Source: an uncultured Eubacteriales bacterium
Lineage (GTDB): Bacteria; Bacillota; Clostridia; Christensenellales; CAG-1252
Length of the DNA stretch: 61,740 nt
Assembly: GCA_902797685.1 (NCBI GenBank)
Contig: CADBTQ010000071.1
Coordinates: 1 to 61,740 of the forward strand
Direction: 5' to 3'
The notes below the pieces were generated by a model. It did no database searches. It was not told where the DNA came from and worked only from the letters and a program-made list of their open reading frames with translations. The position numbers and the translations under genes are program-made. Positions 25,183 through 32,571 of the stretch are shown here, piece by piece (the stretch's first letter is position 1; each line of letters opens with the position of its first letter).

Positions 25183-26070
25183 TCAGATCCTGTCGAACAG
25201 CCAACGGAAGGCGTCTTTTGCCTCGTGGGAGACGGCGAAGGACAGAGGATAACAATGCCACAACTCCTCCCCCACCAAGACGTCGGCTCTGCCGCCTTTG
25301 GCTTGGATGGCTTTGACGAGCCTTTCCCCGTCCGAACGCCACACCTCTTCCCCGCCGACCACGACGAAGGTGGGCGGCATGTCGGACAACCTACCCCACA
25401 GAGGGGACACGCGACTGCTTTGCGGGGGCAATTCCCCTGCGTAACGCCACAAGGGAGAGTCCGCCATCCCATCCTTGATATCCTTGCCGCCCAAGGCTTT
25501 TTGCCCGCCGATGGGATCGAGGTAATAGTTGTCGTAATAACTCTCTCCTGAACAGGTAGCGTCGGTGAGGGGACTGATGAGCAAAAGCGTGGCGGGGGTC
25601 ACCGACCCTTCGTCGCGCAACTGCATACTGAGCACGGTCGCCAAGTTGCCGCCCGCGTCGTCCCCCAACAGCACCGTATGCGGCGAAGCTAACGCACGCC
25701 ACACCGCTTTGACCTCGTCGATCGCCACGGGATACACGTTGGGATACACGGCGTAGTCGGGGGCGTACACCGTACGATGGGTACATAGCGCGATATACTC
25801 CGCCACCTTGCGATAAGCGTCGGTGAGGGGGCAGGTGTACATACCGCCGTGCAGATAAAATAGATCCCCCCGATCTTCCGAAGGAGTCCACCTCTCCACG
25901 GGCACGCCCGCTACCGTCAGGCGAGTGTACTCCACGCCTTTGGCGGGCACATAACGGGAAGACGCCCCACCCATAGAGGTGAGGGTATCCAACCATTGCT
26001 GCCAGCCGTCCGCCCCGTGAAAAGCGGTGCGAGCGAGTTTTCGTTTGACGAGATAAGTGCCGAATCGCAT
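25183..26070 (-). CDS. Alpha/beta-hydrolase of the hormone-sensitive-lipase type with Asp at the nucleophile position
   Basis: A 295-residue protein with the HSL-family oxyanion motif HGG (residues 74-76, FYLHGGMY), the nucleophile elbow, and a late WHCYPL segment that supplies the catalytic His. The elbow reads GDDAGG at 136-141 instead of GDSAGG: the serine codon is GAC at 25659-25657. Either the enzyme uses an Asp nucleophile, as dehalogenases and epoxide hydrolases do, or it no longer hydrolyses esters. I start it at 26070, where ATG overlaps the upstream TAA by one base; a longer frame would only overlap the neighbour. Relatives often accompany DUF6320/acyltransferase genes, found here at 0.6-2.5 kb. 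Confidence 0.85.
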   Translation of the reverse strand: MRFGTYLVKRKLARTAFHGADGWQQWLDTLTSMGGASSRYVPAKGVEYTRLTVAGVPVERWTPSEDRGDLFYLHGGMYTCPLTDAYRKVAEYIALCTHRTVYAPDYAVYPNVYPVAIDEVKAVWRALASPHTVLLGDDAGGNLATVLSMQLRDEGSVTPATLLLISPLTDATCSGESYYDNYYLDPIGGQKALGGKDIKDGMADSPLWRYAGELPPQSSRVSPLWGRLSDMPPTFVVVGGEEVWRSDGERLVKAIQAKGGRADVLVGEELWHCYPLSFAVSHEAKDAFRWLFDRI

Positions 26071-26393
26071 TAGTCGAGGCGGAAGGTGGGAATGTACATC
26101 TCCACGACCAAACCCTTTTGGGCGACCACGCGGTGGTTGGCGATCTCCTCGTTCCAATATCCCTTTTCCACGTCGTGCCAACTCTTGCCGCGCAAGATCT
26201 TGAACTCAAACGCCTCGCCCACGGCAAGGTATTTGATGGCTTTGTAGCCCTTGTCGGTCAAGGTCATTTTCCAAGCGTCTTCGGGTTGCCAACTGCCCGA
26301 AGTGTGGGTCACACCACACAGATACAGTCCGTCAGGGGTGGGCCAATCGGTTTTTGCATAAAAAGTTACTCTACATTTTTTGACGTCAGACAT
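26070..26393 (-). CDS. Small CBM20/48-like carbohydrate-binding protein
   Basis: A 107-residue all-beta protein without signal peptide. The pattern VTFYAKTDWPTPDGLYLCG ... GSWQPEDAWKMTLTDKGYKAIKYLAVGEAFEFKILRGKSW resembles starch/glycogen-binding modules (CBM20/CBM48), in which an aromatic GxW and an FEFK-type strand contribute to sugar binding. A cytosolic glycogen-binding role is an inference. ATG at 26393 has GGAG at good spacing; a GTG at 26402 is less likely. Its TAA overlaps the hydrolase ATG, so translation is coupled. Confidence 0.7.
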   Translation of the reverse strand: MSDVKKCRVTFYAKTDWPTPDGLYLCGVTHTSGSWQPEDAWKMTLTDKGYKAIKYLAVGEAFEFKILRGKSWHDVEKGYWNEEIANHRVVAQKGLVVEMYIPTFRLD

Positions 26394-26437
26394 CTTAATC
26401 ACTCCTTTTTCTTCTCGTTTTTATCCAGTACTGCCTT

Positions 26438-26467
26438 ATTGTAGCACGCAAAGCGCGGGATAGTCAA
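26438..26467 (-). promoter_or_regulatory. Promoter of the carbohydrate-binding/hydrolase operon
   Basis: On the minus strand TTGACT (26467-26462), 18-nt spacer, TACAAT (26443-26438). Confidence 0.75.
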
Positions 26468-26474
26468 ATCTATC

Positions 26475-26504
26475 TTGACAATACCCCTCGTTTATCGATA
26501 TAAT
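26475..26504 (+). promoter_or_regulatory. Promoter of the DUF1294-like/HAD operon
   Basis: TTGACA (26475-26480), 18-nt spacer, TATAAT (26499-26504): perfect hexamers, divergent from the neighbouring promoter with only 7 bp between the two -35 boxes, so one bound regulator could affect both. Confidence 0.85.
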
Positions 26505-26569
26505 TTAATGGGCAGGAGCGGGTGACAGCGCCCGCTCGTCCCACGGGCGAATGCCCGCAAGGAGAGTAT

Positions 26570-27046
26570 ATGAACTTGTTACTGGCAGTCGACAATAGCC
26601 TATACGTCCCGGCGTGGGTGGCGTTTTTTGTCGTGATGACCATCATCGGGTTTTGTATCATGCGGCTGGACAAAAAGCGGTTTGATCTGCAAAAAGCCCG
26701 CAGCGACCAAATGATGGCTCCGCGCAAAAAGGCGGGCGACCCCGACGAGGAAGTCCCCGAGGACGGCAAAAAGAAAAAGAAGGGCAAAAAACGCGCCAAA
26801 GAGGAAGTCCCCGAGGATTACGAGTACCAAGATCGCGTCCCCAACGGGGCGTTGATCGCCGTCGCCATCCTGTTGGGCGGCGTGGGAGAATTGCTCGCCA
26901 TGTTGATATACCGCCACAAGTGGTACAAATGGGCGTTCCGCACTTTTATCCCTATCCTCGCCGTGTTCAACCTCGCCGTGTTCGGCTTGCTCCTGTACGT
27001 CATACTGGAGATGGGCGCGGGCAACGCGTTGACGAATATTGTGTAG
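26570..27046 (+). CDS. Small membrane protein, DUF1294-like
   Basis: A 158-residue protein with a hydrophobic helix at 14-32, a Lys-rich cytoplasmic stretch (~55-80, KKKKKGKKRAKEE) and a second half with RVPNGALIAVAILLGGVGELLAMLIYRHKWYKWAFR, which matches the DUF1294 pattern of a helix followed by RHK and a second helix. Function unknown. ATG at 26570 follows GGAGAG. It is directly followed by a HAD phosphatase gene, so they are cotranscribed. Confidence 0.75.
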   Translation: MNLLLAVDNSLYVPAWVAFFVVMTIIGFCIMRLDKKRFDLQKARSDQMMAPRKKAGDPDEEVPEDGKKKKKGKKRAKEEVPEDYEYQDRVPNGALIAVAILLGGVGELLAMLIYRHKWYKWAFRTFIPILAVFNLAVFGLLLYVILEMGAGNALTNIV

Positions 27047-27047
27047 T

Positions 27048-27878
27048 ATGAACAAACCGATTGTCGCATTTTTGTACGATTTTGACAAGACCTTGTGTAC
27101 CCGCGATATGCAGGAGTACACGTTTATCCCTTCCATCGGTATGGAGCCCAACGACTTTTGGGCGCTTGCCAACGGATTGGCGCGGGAGCAACACATGGAC
27201 GGCGTGTTGGCTTATATGTACTGTATGCTCACCCGCACCACCTTGCGGCGCAACAATTTGGTCGACTGCGGCAAGGCGGTGGAATACCACCCCGGCGTGG
27301 AAGAATGGTTTGAGCGCGTCAACGCTTACGGAGAGGAAGCGGGGGTCAAGGTGGAGCACTACGTGCTGTCTTCGGGACTTAAAGAGATCATCGAGGGGAC
27401 GTCCATTGCCGATCGCTTTACCAAGGTGTTTGCGAGCGAGTTTTTATACGACGACAACGGTATGGCGGTCTGGCCCAAACTCGCGGTCAACTACACCAAC
27501 AAGACCCAATTCGTCTACCGTATCAACAAGGGCGTATTGGATATCAGCAACGACCGCGACCTCAACCGTTCGGCGCCCGACACGGGCAGACGGGTCAAGT
27601 TTAGCAACATGATCTACATCGGCGACGGATTGACCGACGTGCCGTGTATGAAACTGGTACGCGCCCAAGGGGGTCACGCGGTGGCGGTACACCAAGGGGC
27701 GAGGGCGCTGGCGAGCGACTTGATCAAACACTCGAGGGTGGACTTCTTTTTTGAGGCGGACTACCGCAAGGACAGCCCCTTGGATCAAGCCATCCACACT
27801 TTGCTCAGCAAATTGGCGCTCGACAACCGCGTGGCGGAACTGACTCACGCGCAGTTGGAAGAAGCGGAACAGGAGTAG
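27048..27878 (+). CDS. HAD-superfamily phosphatase
   Basis: A 276-residue haloacid-dehalogenase-type hydrolase. Motif I is FLYDFDKTLC (D11 nucleophile, D13 acid/base), motif II the serine in VLSSG, a lysine in the ...YTNKTQFVYRINKG stretch serves motif III, and motif IV is YIGDGLTDVPCM. Substrate unknown; the large cap between motifs I and II suggests a small phosphorylated metabolite. I use the ATG at 27048, one base after the upstream TAG; a TTG at 27039 would overlap the neighbour. No SD is obvious, consistent with coupled translation. Confidence 0.85.
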   Translation: MNKPIVAFLYDFDKTLCTRDMQEYTFIPSIGMEPNDFWALANGLAREQHMDGVLAYMYCMLTRTTLRRNNLVDCGKAVEYHPGVEEWFERVNAYGEEAGVKVEHYVLSSGLKEIIEGTSIADRFTKVFASEFLYDDNGMAVWPKLAVNYTNKTQFVYRINKGVLDISNDRDLNRSAPDTGRRVKFSNMIYIGDGLTDVPCMKLVRAQGGHAVAVHQGARALASDLIKHSRVDFFFEADYRKDSPLDQAIHTLLSKLALDNRVAELTHAQLEEAEQE

Positions 27879-28453
27879 CGCGAACGCGTGTTCGCGCAGT
27901 GATATACGGCATTGCCGTGTGATATTCTGCCCAAGGGCAGAGTGATATTTATTCGCTACGCTCATAAGTGATATGTTGCCCGCATCCTTCGATGCGGGCA
28001 ACGTTTTGGAAGCCGAATAGATCCACCTGCGGTGGGTGAAATCCATGCAGGACATGGGTGAAATCGGCGATTCCTCCGGAGAAATCCGCACGCTGTGCGG
28101 GTGAAATCCTCCTTCGCCTTGCTCGGGTTGCGGTGATTTATTTTTTATATTTGCTAACATATGCGAAATGATATCAATTCCTATCCACAACATCCCGCAG
28201 GAATATATCGCATTCGGCTTGCCGAATATATCGCAACACAGCCCCCTTGTTCGGTGCAAGGGGGCTGTGTTATATCGCAAATCCCCTAAGGGATTTATAT
28301 CGCCGCGGCGGTATCTCGGGAAACCGCCGCTATCACGTCTTGCCGTGCATATCACCGCCCACTCGCGGAGCGAATATCACTCCGGTATCAGCCGGAATAT
28401 CACTTTTGCCTTGGCAAAAATATCACTTGCTCGCACGGCGAGCAAATATCACT
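27879..28453. repeat. Array of ~18 short hairpins joined by GTGATAT/ATATCAC-type linkers
   Basis: This gene-free stretch is a string of small perfect or near-perfect hairpins with unrelated stem sequences (such as ACGGCattGCCGT, TCTGCCcaagGGCAGA, AAATCCCctaaGGGATTT). Linkers are GTGATAT, then GTGAAATC, up to ~28130. After an AT-rich centre (~28135-28195) they become ATATCGC, then ATATCAC, the reverse complement, to the end. The linkers thus point inward from both sides. Some hairpins are decayed. An apparent plus-strand reading frame at 28168-28587 follows from the linkers and is not credible as a gene. The array ends at the stop codon of the FNT gene. Confidence 0.9.
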
Positions 28454-29108
28454 CTACCTTGGGCGGCTCTCGTCTAAGCAGGCGGTTAAACGTGGGGACG
28501 AGCAAACCGCCTACTATATTGCCTACGGTGACCAAAAAGATGAATAATACGCCTTTGCCGCTCCATACGCCGCAAGCGGACAGATAAAACATATCCGCCA
28601 CGCTGTGTTCGAAACCGCACAACACGAATACGCTGACCCCAAACAGTAGCGCAAGCGCCTTTTTCCATTCCTTGTCGAACGAGCGGTACCCTTCCACCGC
28701 CACATAGATGAGGATATTGCACAATATGCCAAGCAACACGATCTGCCACCACGGGGCGTCGATACGAGCGGTCAGTCCTTCCCCGTAAGCAGAGAGAAGG
28801 GAGCCGAATTTGTCGATATAGCGCACGATGCTGCCCACGGTCACAGCCCCGGCGAAATTGCCCGCGTAGATCACGACGAGGCGGGCGAGATAGACGGGCT
28901 TGTTGTCCCACACGTAGCAGATCTTGCCCGTAAACAAGTTGAGCCCCGCCACCAAAACCAAAAACAGTCCGACGCAAAAGAACAGACTACCCGCGATCTT
29001 GTTTTGGCTGGCGATATTGGCGATACCGCCCAACGCGATGGCGCCGCCCGCCAACACCGCTTTGTAAAACAGCGTGATCCACTCCATCCATCTATCCTTT
29101 CGTTCCAT
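28449..29108 (-). CDS. Formate/nitrite transporter family channel
   Basis: A 219-residue membrane protein with six helices and the family signature CGFEHSVADMFYLSACG, which carries the conserved central His of FNT pentameric channels. By family it conducts formate, nitrite or related small anions; formate export after pyruvate-formate lyase would suit an anaerobe, but this is inferred. It is shorter than FocA (~285), mostly at the N-terminus. ATG at 29108 follows GGAG. It stands alone, with hairpin-array DNA on both sides. Confidence 0.88.
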   Translation of the reverse strand: MERKDRWMEWITLFYKAVLAGGAIALGGIANIASQNKIAGSLFFCVGLFLVLVAGLNLFTGKICYVWDNKPVYLARLVVIYAGNFAGAVTVGSIVRYIDKFGSLLSAYGEGLTARIDAPWWQIVLLGILCNILIYVAVEGYRSFDKEWKKALALLFGVSVFVLCGFEHSVADMFYLSACGVWSGKGVLFIFLVTVGNIVGGLLVPTFNRLLRREPPKVE

Positions 29109-29130
29109 CTTGCGTACTCCTTTTCCCTAT

Positions 29131-29215
29131 GGTAACACACCCATACGAAAAACGCAACCCCGCAAGAGGGGGGCTGCGTTATATCGCCGATCCATTTTGG
29201 GATTTGCGCTACGGC
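29131..29215. repeat. Small outlier of the hairpin array upstream of the FNT gene
   Basis: ACGCAACCCCgcaagaGGGGGGCTGCGT, the linker TATATCGC, then GATCCattttGGGATTT repeat the grammar of the array on the other side of the FNT gene. Confidence 0.7.
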
Positions 29216-29253
29216 GTTTTTGAGAGAAGCCGTAAAGGTCGCGTTTGAGTCGT

Positions 29254-30138
29254 TCACGTCTTACCGAAGATATCGTCCAATATATCGGGTATGGTGGCGA
29301 CGGTGGGCTTCCAAACTCCCCTAATGCTGTAAAAGTTGCCTTTAAACACAAACTCCGCGCGGTAACTGTCGTCGGTCAAGACGTAGTAGACGGTCAAGTC
29401 CCGCCAAAAGAGACTCTTCTCGTCCGTGATGGCGGGTTGCGCGCCCAGTTGAACGACCATCGTGGCGGTATGGAGAGGATCGGTCGCGATGGTCGCCGAC
29501 CAATACAAGCCGCACGCCTCTTCCCCGTCGAACATGGCGTAGGTATGCTCCTTTTGACGCTCGGCGGGCACCAACACTTCGGCGCCGTACCCATCGTTAA
29601 ACGCCTCGACCGACTCAACGGCGTGCATGGGATAGACGCTTGATTTGTCGTTGGATTGCGACAGAACGTAAAACTCTTGGGACGAATACGAATACGCTTG
29701 CGCATAGCCCGTATACAATTCGCCGTCCTCGGCAGAGTAGCGATTGGAGGGAATGGTCGAAGGGGAAACGTCAACGCTATCCCCCGAGGTGGCGGGTTGG
29801 CTATCCTTGGGCTCGCTCGACTCGGGTGCGGACGCGCTCGTTTGGTCACTATCCATATATTGAGATCCGCCCGCATTGAGCTCGATCCCCTTGTCCGCCG
29901 ACTTGTTGGCGTTAGCCTGCGTCAAACTAAGCGCCAAAGGGATGGAGACCATGGCGACGATCGCAAACGACACGCCTATCGCAAAGTACCGCCAAAAGTG
30001 GCGGCGCGCCTTGCCTTGGGGGATAGGCGAAGTCACCACGTCACCTTGGGGCAGGCGGCGGGATAGGTCCTTGTCCTTTGCCTCGCGGGGGATATCCGCA
30101 TATTCGTTTAACAATCGTTTGAGTTTTTTGTCGTTCAT
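29254..30138 (-). CDS. Putative membrane anti-sigma factor
   Basis: A 294-residue single-pass protein: charged N-terminus (1-45, cytosolic), one helix at ~48-70, a Ser/Pro/Asp-rich extracellular spacer (~80-130), and a C-terminal beta-rich domain including TATMVVQLG and YYVLTDDSYRAEFVFKGNFYSIRG. It starts 27 nt after a sigma-70 family gene, the usual layout for a membrane anti-sigma that frees its sigma factor on an envelope signal. I see no zinc-binding HxxxCxxC motif, so this would not be a classical ZAS protein. The assignment rests on context and topology. Confidence 0.65.
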   Translation of the reverse strand: MNDKKLKRLLNEYADIPREAKDKDLSRRLPQGDVVTSPIPQGKARRHFWRYFAIGVSFAIVAMVSIPLALSLTQANANKSADKGIELNAGGSQYMDSDQTSASAPESSEPKDSQPATSGDSVDVSPSTIPSNRYSAEDGELYTGYAQAYSYSSQEFYVLSQSNDKSSVYPMHAVESVEAFNDGYGAEVLVPAERQKEHTYAMFDGEEACGLYWSATIATDPLHTATMVVQLGAQPAITDEKSLFWRDLTVYYVLTDDSYRAEFVFKGNFYSIRGVWKPTVATIPDILDDIFGKT

Positions 30139-30164
30139 ACTCTACCCTTCATCTATACAATGCA

Positions 30165-30737
30165 TTAGTCGTTCCTACTGTCCCAACCGTCCTCGGTAAG
30201 CGTCTGTTTGAGCTTGTCCGTCATGCTCTTGCGCAGTCGCGCCGCCGCCGATTTGGACAGTCCCAACTGCTTGGCGATCTCTCGCACGCTCGCTTCGGCG
30301 TAGCACACCAAAGCGAACACCTGCCGCTCTTTGGGGGTCATACGCTCCCGCGCTTTGGCAAAACTCTCTTTGAGGTCTTGCTGCCGCAAGGTCAGCTCGG
30401 GGGTGCGTTCGCTCTCAAAATGCTCGATGACCTCGTCGGTCAAAGGAACGTTGCGGGAAGAGGCGGCGCGCAAGCGCATGCGACACATATTGTCGACCGT
30501 CTTGCAAAGATAGCCGTAGCCGTTGTAGGGGCGGCACTTGGCGGCGACTTGCTCTATGCGCAACCAAAACTCCTGCACTACGTCGTCCGCCTCGGGGGTC
30601 TCCCCCAAATAGCGCACGGCGGCAAACCGCACGTACCCTGCCATAAGGGCGTACAAATCCTCGATGGGGGCTCTGCCCTCACCTCGATTGATCCGCTCGA
30701 TACAGCGATTGATTGCGGTTAGTTTTGATCGATCCAT
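30165..30737 (-). CDS. RNA polymerase sigma-70 family (ECF-like) factor
   Basis: A 190-residue sigma factor. Region 2 spans ~25-90 (VRYLGETPEADDVVQEFWLRIEQ, with the DDVVQEFW core that binds the -10 element and polymerase), and region 4 spans ~130-185 (MTPKERQVFALV...VREIAKQLGLSKSAAARLRKSM, a helix-turn-helix for the -35 element). No region 1 or 3, as in ECF sigmas. ATG at 30737 follows GGAGG. It forms a pair with the downstream single-pass protein. Confidence 0.88.
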   Translation of the reverse strand: MDRSKLTAINRCIERINRGEGRAPIEDLYALMAGYVRFAAVRYLGETPEADDVVQEFWLRIEQVAAKCRPYNGYGYLCKTVDNMCRMRLRAASSRNVPLTDEVIEHFESERTPELTLRQQDLKESFAKARERMTPKERQVFALVCYAEASVREIAKQLGLSKSAAARLRKSMTDKLKQTLTEDGWDSRND

Positions 30738-30752
30738 AGGTCCTCCGACCCT

Positions 30753-30758
30753 ATTATA
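30753..30758 (-). promoter_or_regulatory. Extended -10 promoter of the sigma/anti-sigma pair
   Basis: On the minus strand TGATATAAT gives a TGn-extended -10 box ~15 nt upstream of the sigma ATG; no good -35 box is visible at 16-18 nt, which suits an extended -10 or an alternative sigma. Confidence 0.5.
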
Positions 30759-30802
30759 TCACATCCGTATCTATTGCGCCACCCTTTGGCGGTAAGCCCT
30801 CG

Positions 30803-32470
30803 TCATCCCCCGACATCGGTCGGCAAGGGGATAGTGTTTTGGGGGACAAATGCAAACGACCGAATGGAAGCGTACGTAACGAAATTGAATAGTTCCAATC
30901 GACTTAACGCCTCGACCGCTTTGGTTTGCGTACACTCGGGCAACACGAAACACACTTCTATATACCCTATGGGGTCGTAGTTTTCGTAAGTCACCGATTC
31001 GTAGTCGATACCCCAGTCGAACGACTTCCCGTTGTAAATCGCATTAGCCGCCTCGCCGAACACGACTGCTTTGACGTGATCGAAGCTATAATGGATCTCC
31101 TCGTTTGGCGAATAAACCATCCCCGCTTTGTTATAATAATAGTGCGTGAGCGAACCGTCCCACGCCTTGCCGATCTCTTCCGAGATGGCGGGCACGGAAC
31201 TTGTCGAGTAAACGAACCAATCGGTGCAATCTTCGACGGCGGCTTTGGGCGCTTCGACCAAAACCAACCAAGCCGCCATATCACAAGTCAGCCCTGCGCT
31301 CGTCAACTTAACGTTGACCGTCAGCACGCCGTTTTGATAGCCGACGCGACCTACCGCATAGCGATTACCACCGCTTCCGGCGACGACGTACCGCAAAAAG
31401 AGCGTCCTGTCGGCAAAGAACTCCTCGTCGTAGATATCCAACGCTTCTTCCCACTCTTGCCGAGCAGAAGACAGAGTATAAGGCGAACCCTCGTAATCAT
31501 GCTTGAGGTTTTGATCGACTCGAGCCAAAAGGTCGTCTACTTGCTCCCTGTTTTGCAATCGATAGAGCGCGTGAGCGGACGACGAATCGTTCCCCTTGCA
31601 ATACGGAACGCCCTCAAACGGTTGACCGTCTACATAACGCGCGCTGACGACCGTGCTATAACAGGTAAAACCATCCGCTTCGGGGCCGGTGTTCACCCAA
31701 GTGGCGGTTGTCTCCGAAAACGCTATCGCGTCAAACCGAGTGTATGTTTCAAGAGCGGAAGTGGGCAATTCGACCACCGCGATATATGCCCCCGCCGCGG
31801 GACAAGATACTATCGAAGTACTCTTTTGAATCCCCACGATTAGGGTATTGCCATTGTACCGCACGCTGCGGACAGAATAGGAATCGCTCACGTTAGGGGT
31901 CACAAAATAGGTAAGCAACAAAGTGTGTTCGGCAAAAAACTCCTCGTCGTACTCATTTTTTACCCCACTTATTTGGGTATAATCCATCGGAACGCGATCG
32001 CCGTTTACGCCATCACAAAACTCCACGAGTGAAGCTCTATCCGAAAAGCGATAGATAGGATAGTGTCTGGTTCGGGTGTTTCCCAGCAAATCTTGATTGA
32101 GCGCGGGATAGGGGAAGGGATCTTTACTCCAGTATCCTGCCCGGTATAACGTGCCGACGTAGGGGAAACTGTGCTCGGGGGTATCGCCGTAGGCGACGCC
32201 CGTCCTCGACCTCTTTTGGGCAGAAAAGGCGGAGTCGTCGACAAAGTCCTCCTTATCTTCAGACACGGGATCGACGACGCTCGTCTCGTCAGAGGGCGAC
32301 CCCACATTAGCAGCGGGATCCGCATCTTCTCCGTTTTGAGAGATATCTTGAGCATAAGACCCTTGGTCGGCGTTGAGATAAGACGATGGGGGGACGGTCT
32401 TACATCCCGTCAAACAAAGAATGACGACAAACGCCGCCAACGTCAACGTAATGAATATTTTTCTTTTCAT
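30803..32470 (-). CDS. Lipoprotein with two PrcB-like domains
   Basis: A 555-residue lipoprotein: the signal ends in LCLTGC, giving lipidated Cys23, followed by an acidic/Ser-rich linker to ~95. Two repeats follow, each with YDEEFFA(E/D)xTLxLxY, a G..L.V strand, and a closing AxxxVLVE.P or IAVVELP strand. This is the pattern of the protease-complex (PrcB C-terminal) fold, also seen in DUF-type lipoproteins. The third part (~400-555) is unassigned. It precedes the sigma/anti-sigma pair on the same strand but that pair has its own promoter. Function unknown. Confidence 0.75.
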   Translation of the reverse strand: MKRKIFITLTLAAFVVILCLTGCKTVPPSSYLNADQGSYAQDISQNGEDADPAANVGSPSDETSVVDPVSEDKEDFVDDSAFSAQKRSRTGVAYGDTPEHSFPYVGTLYRAGYWSKDPFPYPALNQDLLGNTRTRHYPIYRFSDRASLVEFCDGVNGDRVPMDYTQISGVKNEYDEEFFAEHTLLLTYFVTPNVSDSYSVRSVRYNGNTLIVGIQKSTSIVSCPAAGAYIAVVELPTSALETYTRFDAIAFSETTATWVNTGPEADGFTCYSTVVSARYVDGQPFEGVPYCKGNDSSSAHALYRLQNREQVDDLLARVDQNLKHDYEGSPYTLSSARQEWEEALDIYDEEFFADRTLFLRYVVAGSGGNRYAVGRVGYQNGVLTVNVKLTSAGLTCDMAAWLVLVEAPKAAVEDCTDWFVYSTSSVPAISEEIGKAWDGSLTHYYYNKAGMVYSPNEEIHYSFDHVKAVVFGEAANAIYNGKSFDWGIDYESVTYENYDPIGYIEVCFVLPECTQTKAVEALSRLELFNFVTYASIRSFAFVPQNTIPLPTDVGG

Positions 32471-32536
32471 TTTTAGTCCCTCCGGGTATTGCTATCTATA
32501 CAATGCAATGCCCTGTCGTTTTGTCCCAAAATAAAA

Positions 32537-32560
32537 CGGCAGTCTATTTTCAGACTGCCG
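32537..32560 (-). terminator. Terminator after the beta-propeller gene
   Basis: CGGCAGTCT pairs with AGACTGCCG, followed on the minus strand by TTTTATTTTG. Confidence 0.9.
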
Positions 32561-32571
32561 CGATGAGCTTT

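Noticed and set aside
27879-28453. Hairpin array as a CRISPR array or integron attC cluster
   Set aside because: Units are only ~20-30 bp, 'spacers' are self-complementary, the linker is 7-8 bp and reverses direction, and no cas or integrase gene is nearby.
28168-28587. A 139-residue plus-strand protein with repeating YHS/NIT/YIA motifs
   Set aside because: These motifs are simply translations of ATATCAC/ATATCGC linkers in the hairpin array, and the frame runs into the FNT gene on the other strand.
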